This document shows positions 42,624 to 51,649 of a DNA stretch of 64,000 bases, in pieces; the stretch's first letter is position 1, and every line of letters starts with the position of its first letter. The notes under the pieces are model-generated. The model was given only the letters and a program-made list of their open reading frames with translations, was not told the DNA's origin and searched no databases. Position numbers and translations under genes: made by a program. The DNA is from Brevibacillus brevis. GTDB taxonomy: Bacteria > Bacillota > Bacilli > Brevibacillales > Brevibacillaceae. The DNA lies in the NCBI RefSeq assembly GCF_031583145.1, contig NZ_CP134050.1, forward strand, positions 3,609,501 through 3,673,500, read 5' to 3'.

Positions 42624-43131
42624 GAGCAGCATCCTCCAATTTTTTCAGCGATGCTTTCAGCTCGACTAGCTGCTTGTTCAACTGGTCAATCCGGTCCTGC
42701 AGCGCTTCCTTGGTCTTGTTCGTGCCACCTATCGTCTCGCCTGTCAATTGCAAATTTTCCTCCAGATTGGACAGGCCGTCCTGAACGGTTTTCATCTCAT
42801 CCTGGACGAGCGCCAGCTGATCAGTCAAAGCGCCCATCTGTTTCTGGTTTTCTTCCTGCACTTGTTGGAAACGTTGGTTCACGTATTCCTGCTGCTTGTC
42901 CAACGTATGAACGGCAAAGGCGTAACCCGCATACGCGAGGCCGATCCAGGCCGCAATCGCGATGACCATGGGCCACAAAGAGCGCTTGCCTTCTGTCTGG
43001 GAGGGAACCAACGTCGTAAACAGGCTGCGAAACAGTCCGGTTCGTTTTCGTCTTCCCTCTTGCCCTCCTTGTTTAGGGAGCTGCAGTGTGGATGACGGTG
43101 TCGATGATGCGCGGATGTACTTATCGCTCAT
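42613..43131 (-). CDS. Single-pass membrane protein with long coiled coil
   Basis: 172 residues from ATG 43131 with AAAGGAGGGGG upstream. Basic cytoplasmic N-terminus (about 52 residues, KQGGQEGRRKRTGLFRSLF), one membrane helix (LWPMVIAIAAWIGLAYAGYAF) and then about 95 residues of heptad-rich coiled coil outside (QQEYVNQRFQQVQEENQKQ ... LQDRIDQLNKQLVELKASL). No enzymatic domain. Its end overlaps the start of the NAGPA-domain gene, whose product also carries a coiled coil after its membrane segment; a hetero-complex through these coils is a reasonable guess. Confidence 0.75.
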   Translation of the reverse strand: MSDKYIRASSTPSSTLQLPKQGGQEGRRKRTGLFRSLFTTLVPSQTEGKRSLWPMVIAIAAWIGLAYAGYAFAVHTLDKQQEYVNQRFQQVQEENQKQMGALTDQLALVQDEMKTVQDGLSNLEENLQLTGETIGGTNKTKEALQDRIDQLNKQLVELKASLKKLEDAARAW

Positions 43132-43301
43132 CGGCTACCCCCTCCTTTCTATGACAAAGAGTGAGGTTTTATTATACCATAGAACAAATTTCGCCAGGCC
43201 ATTTACGGAATAGCGAGAAAACTTTCCGGTAACTCAGAACGGACCCGCTCTATGGGGAAAGAGGCGTTTTTGGTAGGCGACGGACTAGCTCCAATCAGAA
43301 T

Positions 43302-43350
43302 GCAACGGCTGGCTAAGACTTAACAATCAAGTCTTTGACCGCCGCTGCTT
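43302..43350. repeat. Dispersed hairpin element, copy 2, in a 335-base gene-free stretch
   Basis: GCAACGGCTGGCTAAGACTT pairs with AAGTCTT-GACCGCCGCTGC around AACAATC; related to the hairpin at 36134-36182 by both arms and the downstream TTTTCC. The surrounding stretch 43132-43466 also holds a hairpin ATGAGTC/GACTCAT with inner AGGG/CCCT (43413-43444) and the small dyad GTTACC/GGTAAC that overlaps the stop of the next gene. No gene is evident in it. Confidence 0.6.
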
Positions 43351-43466
43351 TTCGCAAGGGAACCGTATTGTTGGTTTTCCCCCTGTTTGATACGCTTCAT
43401 TTTGCATCCGGCATGAGTCTGAGGGCGATACCCTGCCGACTCATGGAACTTGACAGCGTTACCCTC

Positions 43467-44381
43467 TTAACGGTAACCGGAAGCATTCGCTGGTTTGCCT
43501 GCTTCCTGCACTTCTACGGCATACCGAAAAAAGTCCGGCTGGGAACCGTCCAGATCATAAAAACCGTACACTTTTGCGAGCTCGCCGCTTGAAACTGACT
43601 GACCGTTCCAGCGCGCGACTTGTGGGTCGCCAGCAAGAGCGGCAACGGCACGTCCTATATAACGGGGCGTTTCCGAGATGACGAAATGAGGTTCCTGTTC
43701 AGCGGCGTCTCGCCAGTTTTCTTCCTTGACACCAAAGTGATCCAGCATGATCTCGGAACGCATCCACCCCGGAGTCACTGCTACGGCCGTGCAATGATGC
43801 GGCGCAAGCTCATGGGCCAACGACCTGGCCATACGGATGGCCGATGCCTTGGCCAGATCGTAAAAGAGCGACAAACGGTAGTTTTGATCATTGTATTCTG
43901 CCGTACCGTCCGTGATCTCCACCACCAATCCATTCCCGCTTCGAATCAACAGAGGGAGCGCAAAGTGGCTGGTAATGATATGCGTGTCAACCGCGAGCCG
44001 AAGCATGCGAAACCCACCTTCAAGAGAATGCTCCCACACGGGCACATTCCATTCGATCAAATGCTCGCCTCCCCACACATCGTTGACCAGGATGTCCAGT
44101 CTTCCCTGTTCCTTCTCGATGCGGGCGATAAGAGCCTGGACCTGATCAGGATCCAGATGATCCACTTGAATCGCGATTCCAGTGCCCCCCGCTTTCGTTA
44201 CAAGCTCAGCAGTTTCTTCGATTGTTTCGGGACGATTGTACTCGGAGCGTTGTGTTCGTGTGGTGCGCCCGGTCACATAAACCGTGGCCCCGGCCGCGCC
44301 CAACTCCGTTGCGATTCCTCTCCCAGCCCCGCGTGTCGCGCCTGCCACCAATGCTACTTTTCCGCTTAGAGGTTTCATCAT
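43467..44381 (-). CDS. Short-chain dehydrogenase/reductase
   Basis: 304 residues from ATG 44381 with AAAGGAG six bases upstream (a second ATG follows directly). SDR features: the cofactor motif GATRGAGRGIA, and YDLAKAS with the catalytic Tyr and Lys; the preceding segment VVEITDGTAEYN stands where the catalytic Ser strand is expected but shows Thr/Asp rather than a clear Ser. The C-terminus has an added segment to about residue 300, longer than the classical 250 residues. NADPH is suggested by the Arg/Thr after strand 2 (VTGRTTR). Substrate unknown. Monocistronic. Confidence 0.88.
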   Translation of the reverse strand: MMKPLSGKVALVAGATRGAGRGIATELGAAGATVYVTGRTTRTQRSEYNRPETIEETAELVTKAGGTGIAIQVDHLDPDQVQALIARIEKEQGRLDILVNDVWGGEHLIEWNVPVWEHSLEGGFRMLRLAVDTHIITSHFALPLLIRSGNGLVVEITDGTAEYNDQNYRLSLFYDLAKASAIRMARSLAHELAPHHCTAVAVTPGWMRSEIMLDHFGVKEENWRDAAEQEPHFVISETPRYIGRAVAALAGDPQVARWNGQSVSSGELAKVYGFYDLDGSQPDFFRYAVEVQEAGKPANASGYR

Positions 44382-44486
44382 GAATTGCTCCTTTCGTTGA
44401 TCTCCCCCCATTATGAGACAGGAATCATGTCAACATGTGTCATATTGATAGCCGCCTAGAATCTTTCTCCGATGCGGTCCGCAACA

Positions 44487-44526
44487 GAAAAACAAAGACT
44501 CCCTCGAAGAGAGCTCGAGGGAGCCG
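44487..44526 (-). terminator. Intrinsic terminator of the second aldolase-like gene
   Basis: Minus strand CTCCCTCGA pairs with TCGAGGGAG around a short loop, followed by TCTTTGTTTTTC. Confidence 0.82.
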
Positions 44527-44575
44527 GGCAGCTTTTATTCCTGTTTTCGTATCCAAGCGATTGTGCGTGCTGCTC

Positions 44576-45673
44576 TTAGCGTAGCGTGACTTCCATTTTT
44601 TCATCCAGCAGTGAAAATGCTTGCTGCAGCTTCTCTTTCGGAATGGTCCCGTAATTGTCCCCGATGCTGATTTCGAAGTAGCTGCTTTCCTCATCCACGG
44701 CGTAGACGACAGCTGTCAAGCCTACCCCTGTTTCCTCCACTACTGCCAGGAAGACAGGCTCGATTTTCTCTTTCGGGAGCGGAAAATGAACGTGAAACAT
44801 GTTTGACACCGGTACGAGCGGTCGGGTCCGCACGCCGTGGCAGCCGTTGTACATTGCCGCCAGCTCTCTTGCACCGTTTAAATAAGCCGGGAAGCGGTCC
44901 CGCCTTTTCTCGAAGGAATAGTCAGCGCTCAGAATGTACGGATACAGGCTGATCAGGTCTCCTCCGTGACGACGCTTCCAGATGAACGCTTCCTTGGCGA
45001 ACGGCTCGCTTCCCGCGAGAATCGCCCCGGCAATGCCGCCGACTCCTTTGTACAAAGAGATGTACACGCTGTCAAAGAGCTGGCACACCTCCGCTGCCGT
45101 CTTTTGATAGTAGGGAAGGACCTCAAAAAGGCGTGCCCCGTCCATATGCAGCTTGATCCCTTCCTCGCGGCAATAGTCGGAGATCGCGACCAATTCATCA
45201 AATTCCGGCAATTCTCCACCGATTTCCCGTTGGGGAAGCTCGAGCAGCAAGCAAGCAACGTCGGAGCCCAGCTCCTGAACATCCGCCAATGTAATCAACC
45301 GGTTCTTGTCGGCGAGCAATACGGATTCGATCCGGTGAAGCTTCTTCAGACCGTCCTCTTCATGGATTTCCAAATGGCAAAGCGGATGATAGGCCACCTT
45401 GTGCAAGGAAAGCTCGTCGCACCAAATGCGCATGGCAATCTGCTGGGCCATCGTGCCGCTCGGGAAAAACACGGCTTTCTCTTTCCCGAGAACGCCCGCC
45501 ATTTTGTTTTCGAAATCCTCGATGACGGGGCCTTTTCCGTACGTGTCACTCTCCAGGCCGGCGTCGATCTCTGCAAATGCCTGCTTGAGCACCCCAATGT
45601 TTCTCGGTCCGTTTCCCGGAACTTGATGCGCGCATGCCTTGTAGGCTTCCCTCAACTTCTTCGACAGTTCCAT
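44576..45673 (-). CDS. Beta-eliminating lyase/threonine aldolase family PLP enzyme (second copy)
   Basis: 365 residues from ATG 45673, ten bases after AAGGAG; the longer frame to 45760 is not supported. Typical elements: DTYGKGPVIEDFENKMAGVLGKEKAVFFPSGTMAQQIA (start and cofactor region), the Asp in LHMDGARLFEV that contacts PLP, and the Schiff-base Lys in SVYISLYKGVGGIAG. It is only distantly related to the enzyme at 34535-35575 and has a longer C-terminal domain. Likely reaction: aldol cleavage of a beta-hydroxy amino acid to glycine and aldehyde. It stands alone with its own terminator. Confidence 0.87.
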   Translation of the reverse strand: MELSKKLREAYKACAHQVPGNGPRNIGVLKQAFAEIDAGLESDTYGKGPVIEDFENKMAGVLGKEKAVFFPSGTMAQQIAMRIWCDELSLHKVAYHPLCHLEIHEEDGLKKLHRIESVLLADKNRLITLADVQELGSDVACLLLELPQREIGGELPEFDELVAISDYCREEGIKLHMDGARLFEVLPYYQKTAAEVCQLFDSVYISLYKGVGGIAGAILAGSEPFAKEAFIWKRRHGGDLISLYPYILSADYSFEKRRDRFPAYLNGARELAAMYNGCHGVRTRPLVPVSNMFHVHFPLPKEKIEPVFLAVVEETGVGLTAVVYAVDEESSYFEISIGDNYGTIPKEKLQQAFSLLDEKMEVTLR

Positions 45674-45782
45674 CTCCTGCATTCTCCTTCCCTGATACTT
45701 GCCCGCCCCGTTCCCTGAACAAGGGACAGCAAGAACTGCACTTCCTCTTTGACTATACACGGTTTCGGGAGCCTGTACCTAG

Positions 45783-45821
45783 AAAAAAAAGCGGGAAGGC
45801 GAAGTGATGTCCGCCCTCCCT
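45783..45821 (-). terminator. Intrinsic terminator of the RDD gene
   Basis: Minus strand GGGAGGGCG pairs with CGCCTTCCC, followed by GCTTTTTTTT, directly after the stop codon. Confidence 0.88.
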
Positions 45822-45822
45822 T

Positions 45823-46653
45823 TCAACGCGCGCCGAGCTGCCACTCCTGCCGCAGCACCTGATGAAGCTGCTGCAGGAAAGCCACCGGGTCTGCCAGCTC
45901 CTGCCGATCGACCGCCAGCTCCAGCTTGGTTGTGTACAGGTTTACCAATTGGCTTGCCAGTTCTTTTCGCTTGTCCGGGGAAAGGGACTTCATCCTTTCT
46001 AGGAAAGAAGTCAGCAGTTGCCAGTCCTCCCGGGTAAACTTTTGTTTTTGGCGTTCATCGAGCGTCAGGCTCGTGCTCACCATGCCTGCATGCGACAGAT
46101 GCGTACTTGGTTTGTTTCGAAGCCCATTTTTCGCCCCTCCTTCGGACACGACGACGGTGCCCGCGACGAGGTCGCCGATCCGCTTATCCTGGGGGTGAAA
46201 AAAAGATACGATCGCCCCGAGAAAGTATCCGGTCGGCAGTCCATCCACGATTCGGAACAGATTGCGAATGGCAGAGGCTAAAAACGTGACGGGCTGCCCG
46301 TTGTCCCGGATGACTCGCAGCCCCATCAACCGCTTGCCCACGGTCTGTCCCGACCAAAACGATTCCAGGACGAGAAAGTACCCGAAGTTGAAGACAAAGA
46401 CAAACAGAACGACGATGGCCATCGCCCATTTTTCGGAATCGGTTTCCGTTTCCAAAAACCAGTTGCTTTTTCCAATTTCAACTAGGATAAAAAGCACAAA
46501 TACAGTAAGATTAACCAAGGACAGCAATACGGTGTCAATGAGCTGGGCGGCTGCGCGGCTCCCCAAGCCAGCAGTCTGGAAGCGGAGCATGACATGCTCA
46601 GGGGTCACGACGGATGTCTCCCGGTTTGTCGGCAACTTTATCGGATCATTCAT
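45823..46653 (-). CDS. RDD family membrane protein
   Basis: 276 residues. The RDD domain (about residues 25-170) has three membrane helices with the name-giving Arg-Asp residues in LGSRAAAQLIDT, then the conserved FWSGQTVGKRLMGLRVIRDNG and the DLVAGTVVV end, typical of RDD proteins. A soluble helical tail of about 90 residues follows (SFLERMKSLSPDKRKELASQL). RDD proteins of this context often accompany SpoIIM-like proteins and DUF58/MoxR clusters. Transcribed divergently from the SpoIIM-like gene, 49 bases apart. Confidence 0.9.
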   Translation of the reverse strand: MNDPIKLPTNRETSVVTPEHVMLRFQTAGLGSRAAAQLIDTVLLSLVNLTVFVLFILVEIGKSNWFLETETDSEKWAMAIVVLFVFVFNFGYFLVLESFWSGQTVGKRLMGLRVIRDNGQPVTFLASAIRNLFRIVDGLPTGYFLGAIVSFFHPQDKRIGDLVAGTVVVSEGGAKNGLRNKPSTHLSHAGMVSTSLTLDERQKQKFTREDWQLLTSFLERMKSLSPDKRKELASQLVNLYTTKLELAVDRQELADPVAFLQQLHQVLRQEWQLGAR

Positions 46654-46702
46654 GATGGTTCACTTCATCCTCTCGATTTTGCTTAGAAAGGAGGCACAAC
46701 GC

Positions 46703-47689
46703 TTGGATATTACCTCATTTTGGCACAAACACAAAACCTCGTGGTCGGAGCTCGAGCAGTTGGTGGAGCGCTTTGGACGGCAGCCGCGCACGATCAGCGC
46801 TGCCGATATCGACAGACTCACCCTGCTGTACAAAAAAGTGTCCGCCCACCTCGCCTACATCCGCACCTTTCACCCTGGTGACGAGGTGACGCTCTATCTC
46901 AATCAGCTCGTTTCGCGGGCGCACAATCTCACGTACAGGCAGCAATCAGGCAGCTTTCAGCAGCTTCGCCACTTTTTTGGCAGCTACCTGTTTTCGCTGG
47001 TGCAGAAGCGGTCGGGGTTCATCGGCATCGCCGCCTTTCTGTTCCTGCTCGGAGCGATTTTTGGCTTCGCAGCTGTCATGGCGGATCCGCTGAATATCTA
47101 CGCCGTCCTGCCCCAGGGCATGGCCGAGCAATTCGACCCGGCCCAACTGGGAAAGGGGCATGACGATATCAATAGCCCCGTGATCTCTACCCTGATCATG
47201 ACGAACAACATGAAGGTCGCGATCTTGGCCTTCGTGAGCGGCATTACACTGGGGATCTTCCCGATCTACCTGCTCCTGTTCAACGGCCTTCTCGTCGGTG
47301 CTCTCGCCGCCCTCTATGCGCAGGCCGGCAACAGCTACGCTTTCTGGGCGTACATCCTCCCGCACGGCGTCATCGAACTGACGGCCATCTTCATCGCGGG
47401 AGGCGCCGGGCTGCACATGGGCTACCGCCTGCTCGTGCCGGGACGCTTTGCCCGAAAACACCAGTTTCTGGAGGCTGCCAAAGAGTCAGCCCAGCTGCTG
47501 CTGGCGACCCTCCCCCTCTTTGTGATAGCGGGGATCATCGAAGGATTCATCACGCCTTCCGGGCTCTCCCTGGAGACAAAATACGGTGTCGCTCTCGCCA
47601 CCCTGCTAATCCTCGGAGGGTGGTACGGGTGGGGATTGAAGCGCCAGCGCTCCGCTCACAGCGCTTCTCTCGCTTTGATGTCCAAATAA
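46703..47689 (+). CDS. SpoIIM-like (DUF95) membrane protein
   Basis: 328 residues from TTG 46703 with AAAGGAGG eight bases upstream; the open frame begins far earlier but that part runs antisense to the RDD gene. A soluble helical N-terminus (to about 110) precedes six or so membrane helices: ALVALFLLGAIFGFA-like GIAAFLFLLGAIFGFAAVMA, MKVAILAFVSGITLGIFPIYLLLFNGLL, ILPHGVIELTAIFIAGGAGL (the ILPHGxxE motif is the SpoIIM-family signature) and two more at the end. Family members outside sporulation are general and of unknown function. It is encoded on the strand opposite its cluster partners and its 3' end overlaps the 3' end of the DUF58 gene by 34 bases. Confidence 0.88.
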   Translation: MDITSFWHKHKTSWSELEQLVERFGRQPRTISAADIDRLTLLYKKVSAHLAYIRTFHPGDEVTLYLNQLVSRAHNLTYRQQSGSFQQLRHFFGSYLFSLVQKRSGFIGIAAFLFLLGAIFGFAAVMADPLNIYAVLPQGMAEQFDPAQLGKGHDDINSPVISTLIMTNNMKVAILAFVSGITLGIFPIYLLLFNGLLVGALAALYAQAGNSYAFWAYILPHGVIELTAIFIAGGAGLHMGYRLLVPGRFARKHQFLEAAKESAQLLLATLPLFVIAGIIEGFITPSGLSLETKYGVALATLLILGGWYGWGLKRQRSAHSASLALMSK

Positions 47690-49026
47690 GTGTTCACGAC
47701 AGCGAGCGTCAATTGATCGGCCGGAACGTCCAACACCTGGATGCCCGCGCCGGTCATTTTTTGTTGAAAAGCTCGGCGGTCCAGCTGGAACCGTTGCGCG
47801 AGCGATTTGACATACGCGATTCGACTGCTCCGCGTCTCCTGACCGCTCCATTCGTGCAGCAGCGGATCTGCCAAACTGAGCAGAAGCAAGAGGTGAGAGC
47901 GCCGCAGCCTCCATAAGTGGCCGCCCAGCTGATCCTCCACCAGGTAGTTCTCCATATCGGAAAAAAGCGCGATCAGGCTCCTTTTCTTTTGCTTGCGCAG
48001 CAGAAACTCCATGGCTTTGGCCGGATCGGATTCCACGAATTCGCTGCGCAGATCGAAGGTCGCCTCCAGCAATGTGTGCAGATGGGGCATGCCCTTTCCC
48101 GGCGGGATGTACGTCTTGATCTCGTGGGAGTAGACCAAGAGCGCGACCTGATCGCCTTGGCGCAAAGCCACAGCCGCCAGCGTCATGGCGGATTCGAGCG
48201 TCGCATCCAGTCGAGTGCGTCCGTCCCACTCCACTCCCATCAGCCTTCCGCAGTCCAGGAGGATGGTCACCACTTTTCCCTGCTCCGGCCGGTACTGGTT
48301 GGTCATGAGCTTGCGCGTGCGGGCGGACGCCGACCAGTTGATCGTCCGCGGATCGTCGTCGTAGCTGTACTCCCGGATGGCATGGAATTCAGAACCGGCA
48401 TGCGCCCTGCGGACGAGCTTTTTCCCGTCGACGATCAGGCTGCCTTGCAGCGACGCCAGATAGCCGCGTACGGCGGACATGTCGGGATAGACACACACGG
48501 ACTGACCGGCGGCAAAGCGGCTCTGCCTCCACCACAAGCCGACGGGCCCGCACCAGCGCACATATAGCCATGCGAACGGGTAGCGCCCTCGCTCCTTCCC
48601 GGCCGTCGTATAGGAGCGAATCTCCTTTCCGCTTGCCAGCTTCCCTACTACCGGGCCCGCTTCCGCAAAGGAAAGCGGCAGATCATCCAGGATGGAATAG
48701 GAAAGAGCGAATCCGCTTTTGTTCTCCAGCGCAATCTCGACGGAAAAGGGCTTCCCCAGATCCACCTGTTCCGGCATCGTCCTTTCGACGGAAAGATCAG
48801 ACCGTCTGGGCATCGTCAGCCAATCGACCAGGCTGATGACTGCGAGCAAGCCGTTGTACAGCCAAAACGCCTGGTAGCCTGCTCCCATGATTTGTCCGGC
48901 GACAGCGACGGGTACGCCGAGCAGCGCGAGCAGAAGGAGCCGTCCCGTCGGCAGGACGAAGCGGTCCTGCAGCCAATCAGCGAGGAACCGGAATGGCGGC
49001 CAACGTTTCATCGATGATGTGGTCAC
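47656..49026 (-). CDS. DUF58 domain protein (vWA-related partner of MoxR ATPase)
   Basis: 456 residues from GTG 49026 with GGAGGGGGG five bases upstream. Two N-terminal membrane segments, a beta-rich middle part (SVEIALENKSGFALSYSILDDLP) and the DUF58 core: EFHAIREYSYDDDPRTINWSASART is the signature, followed by a von Willebrand-A-like fold (VVTILLDCGRLM, DQVALLVYS). DUF58 proteins are always linked to MoxR-type AAA ATPases and thought to act as chaperone-like complexes at the membrane. The start lies 50 bases inside the end of the MoxR gene. Last gene of a five-gene operon. Confidence 0.92.
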   Translation of the reverse strand: MTTSSMKRWPPFRFLADWLQDRFVLPTGRLLLLALLGVPVAVAGQIMGAGYQAFWLYNGLLAVISLVDWLTMPRRSDLSVERTMPEQVDLGKPFSVEIALENKSGFALSYSILDDLPLSFAEAGPVVGKLASGKEIRSYTTAGKERGRYPFAWLYVRWCGPVGLWWRQSRFAAGQSVCVYPDMSAVRGYLASLQGSLIVDGKKLVRRAHAGSEFHAIREYSYDDDPRTINWSASARTRKLMTNQYRPEQGKVVTILLDCGRLMGVEWDGRTRLDATLESAMTLAAVALRQGDQVALLVYSHEIKTYIPPGKGMPHLHTLLEATFDLRSEFVESDPAKAMEFLLRKQKKRSLIALFSDMENYLVEDQLGGHLWRLRRSHLLLLLSLADPLLHEWSGQETRSSRIAYVKSLAQRFQLDRRAFQQKMTGAGIQVLDVPADQLTLAVVNTYLDIKAREAL

Positions 49027-49897
49027 TGGTGCCCCCCTCCATTTCCGCCTGCGGAGCCAGGACGAGCCGATGGCGAAGGGCAGGACGCGCCACCATTTTC
49101 ACATCGTCGGGCGTCACGTACATCCGGTTGTCCAACAGGGCCCACGCCTTGCTCGCCTGCAAAACGGCAATTCCCGCACGCGAGCTCGCTCCGAGCACAA
49201 GCCGCTGCGTCTCTCGCGTTTTCCGAATCAGCGTGGTGATGTAATCGATAATCGTGTCGTCCACCACGACTTCGTCCAATCTTTTCCGCTCGCTCAGAAG
49301 ATCGTCCAGAGAGCAAACCGGTTCTGTCGCGACACTTTGGCTGTCTTGGCTTCGTACATGCTGCCGGAGAATTTGCCGTTCATGCTCGAGGGATGGATAC
49401 TGCATGGTCAGCTTGAATAAAAACCGGTCCAGCTGCGCTTCCGGCAAGACGTAGGTGCCTTCGTACTCGACCGGGTTTTGCGTAGCCACCACGAAGAAAG
49501 GCTCCGGCAGCGGATACGTGACGCCTTGGATGGTGACCTGCCGCTCCTCCATCGCTTCGAGCAAAGCAGACTGGGTCTTGGGGGGTGTCCGGTTGATCTC
49601 GTCTGCCAGGAGCAGATTGGCAAATACCGGGCCCTTGACTGTTTCAAAACGGTTGTGGTGCATGTTGAATACGACATGGCCGATGATGTCGCTCGGCATC
49701 ATGTCCGGGGTAAACTGGACGCGCTTGCTTTCCCCCCCGATGAGACCGGACAGGGTACGGACCATCTTCGTTTTCCCGATCCCCGGGACCCCTTCCAGCA
49801 GCACATGTCCGCCTGCAAGCAAGGCCGCTATCAGCAGACGGACGTTTTGCCGCTGGCCCACCAATTCTTGTTCCATATGTACGAGCAATTGCTCCAC
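48977..49897 (-). CDS. MoxR-type AAA+ ATPase
   Basis: 306 residues from GTG 49897, eight bases after AAAAGGAG; a GTG at 49906 that overlaps the preceding stop as GTGA is an alternative. AAA+ motifs: Walker A GVPGIGKT, Walker B LLLADEINR, then the sensor region FVVATQNPVEYEGTY with PEAQLDRFLF (arginine finger), all diagnostic of MoxR/RavA-like ATPases. They assemble into hexamers that activate vWA-domain or DUF58 partner proteins. Neighbours are DUF4350 (upstream) and DUF58 (downstream, overlapping), the conserved order in Bacillales. Confidence 0.95.
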   Translation of the reverse strand: MEQLLVHMEQELVGQRQNVRLLIAALLAGGHVLLEGVPGIGKTKMVRTLSGLIGGESKRVQFTPDMMPSDIIGHVVFNMHHNRFETVKGPVFANLLLADEINRTPPKTQSALLEAMEERQVTIQGVTYPLPEPFFVVATQNPVEYEGTYVLPEAQLDRFLFKLTMQYPSLEHERQILRQHVRSQDSQSVATEPVCSLDDLLSERKRLDEVVVDDTIIDYITTLIRKTRETQRLVLGASSRAGIAVLQASKAWALLDNRMYVTPDDVKMVARPALRHRLVLAPQAEMEGGTSDHIIDETLAAIPVPR

Positions 49898-49902
49898 TTC
49901 TC

Positions 49903-51030
49903 TCACTCCTTTTCCAGGCGCTGGATGACATCGTCGATCAAGAGGCTGTCTTGAAGCAGCCGCTTGGATGTGTAGCGCCTGTCTGTCTTTGCCTTCTCCA
50001 ATGCTTCCAATACGCTCCGCAAGCGGCCGACGTCAGCTTCACTCCATTTGGTCCGGGCGAGCGAAAGGATCTCGCCGTACTCCGCCCGCCGGTGAACTCC
50101 CCAGCGATCGTACAGCCGCTGTCGCAAAAACGCTTCCCTGTGCAACAGCGCGTCCCGTGCGAGATTCTTGTGTTCATACCAGCTCGACACGGCGAGCAAG
50201 GTTTCGTCTCCACGCCGTACCGTCCATTCTCGCAGTGTATATACGGGACCGAACCGCTTTCCCCTCCACCAGATCCAGAGCAGCAGCACGAGCGCCAGCT
50301 GCAGGCAGCCCGCGATGAGCCAGCCTGGGTAAACGGCAAGCCAGCTTGGCCTGTCTTGCAATCCGTGGTGGTATTCATCCACCCACAGAACGGATTCCTT
50401 TCCTTGCACGTACGGCCAGACCGCCTCGAAATGGCCTTTCTGCAAAACGCCCTCGTTGGTCAGCCAGTCCGATACCAGAAAGAGACTGACATTCCCCTCA
50501 CCATACGCGGTCCGCGCCGCGAGCACGCCCAAGTCGTCGGAGATCAACGCCTCTTGGTCCGGGGCATCATCCAGTCTCCACTGTGTCTGTGCCGTTCCCG
50601 TCAACTCCTGATCCAGCAGCGGGCCGACGATACGGCTCTCATGCCCTTCCTTTTCTCCGGTCAGTTTCGTCTCGAAGGGCAGATCCCCCCATTCGCCGGG
50701 CTCTTGTTCAAAAAGCAGCAGTTCGTTACCGCGCTTGACCCAGTCCAGCAGCTCGGATTGTTCGCGCTCCGTCAGTCCCCACGGCTCGACCATCATCAGG
50801 GCCTGCCCGCCCGTTGCCGGCAGGGCGCGCATCGGCTGTCTCCACTCTTTCACCTGGTGTCCTTTCTCCTCGAGCAGCAAAATCAGCGCCTTCATGCCAT
50901 CCGGCGCGGTTGAAGACGAGAGGTACGGGGGCCCGCTTTTCGCTTGCGGCTGCACCAGCATCCACCCACACAAGAGCAGAAGCACGATGGCGGCTGCGAT
51001 GCCTACGCGGTAGGTGCGCAAGCTATCCAT
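49903..51030 (-). CDS. DUF4350 domain membrane protein
   Basis: 375 residues. An N-terminal membrane helix (VGIAAAIVLLLLCGWMLV), an extracellular domain (about 40-235) of the GATase1-like DUF4350 fold (SSTAPDGMKALILLLEEKGHQV, MMVEPWGLTEREQSELLDWVKRGNELLLFE), a second helix (LIAGCLQLALVLLLWIWW) and a cytoplasmic helical tail. DUF4350 proteins occur only with MoxR/DUF58 clusters; function unknown. Both ends overlap or abut neighbours (8 bases with DUF4129, 5-base gap to MoxR), so it is cotranscribed. Confidence 0.88.
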   Translation of the reverse strand: MDSLRTYRVGIAAAIVLLLLCGWMLVQPQAKSGPPYLSSSTAPDGMKALILLLEEKGHQVKEWRQPMRALPATGGQALMMVEPWGLTEREQSELLDWVKRGNELLLFEQEPGEWGDLPFETKLTGEKEGHESRIVGPLLDQELTGTAQTQWRLDDAPDQEALISDDLGVLAARTAYGEGNVSLFLVSDWLTNEGVLQKGHFEAVWPYVQGKESVLWVDEYHHGLQDRPSWLAVYPGWLIAGCLQLALVLLLWIWWRGKRFGPVYTLREWTVRRGDETLLAVSSWYEHKNLARDALLHREAFLRQRLYDRWGVHRRAEYGEILSLARTKWSEADVGRLRSVLEALEKAKTDRRYTSKRLLQDSLLIDDVIQRLEKE

Positions 51031-51649
51031 CCTCTCTCACCTCCCGGAAATACTCTTTCAGGGCATTCCATCTTTCCCAAAAGTGCTCTTCGCTCACGGC
51101 AGACTGCCCGTACCATACACGCTCGAAAGCCTGGGCATGCGTCCGAAACACATCGCTCTCGCCCGGCTTATGGTAGTGGATCTCTTCCGCGTACTCCCAG
51201 TTTGTCTTCCAGGGCTCGACGCGAAGCCAGCCTTTTTCCTGCATGTAAACCAAAAGGGCGAGAAACAAGGAGCGTTCCCCTTCCCGCCATTGCTTCCTTT
51301 GGCCCAGCTCCTTTGCCTCCCGCAAATAATCCGCGTACGAGTGCACTTTTTCGGTACCCGAGAAGAGGGGCTGCCTGTACCTCTGCTCCCGCCCCAGTCT
51401 GCGAGCCAGCCAGAACACCAGGACGATCAGCCCGATCGCTGCTGCTGCAAGAATGATTGTGGATACGGTGCTCGATGTTCCCTCCGGAAGATGCCCCCGT
51501 TGGAAGAGCCCGAGCAGCTTTTCCAGGAACTGGTCCATGGCTTGGCGGAGCCAGCTTTCCCCCTGTTCCCCGTGGTGGGAAAACTCGTCCCTGGACAAGA
51601 TTTCCTTCAGCTGTTCCTTGTCCTGTGCCCAAGGACTTCCGCTACTCAT
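51023..51649 (-). CDS. DUF4129 domain membrane protein
   Basis: 208 residues. One membrane helix (TIILAAAAIGLIVLVFWLARR, about residues 65-85) separates an N-terminal helical region from the cytoplasmic DUF4129 domain (HSYADYLREAKELGQRKQWREGERSLFLALLVYMQEKGW, then WNALKEYF). This domain resembles the C-terminal part of transglutaminase-associated proteins in other MoxR clusters. It overlaps both neighbours by 8 bases. Confidence 0.85.
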   Translation of the reverse strand: MSSGSPWAQDKEQLKEILSRDEFSHHGEQGESWLRQAMDQFLEKLLGLFQRGHLPEGTSSTVSTIILAAAAIGLIVLVFWLARRLGREQRYRQPLFSGTEKVHSYADYLREAKELGQRKQWREGERSLFLALLVYMQEKGWLRVEPWKTNWEYAEEIHYHKPGESDVFRTHAQAFERVWYGQSAVSEEHFWERWNALKEYFREVREDG

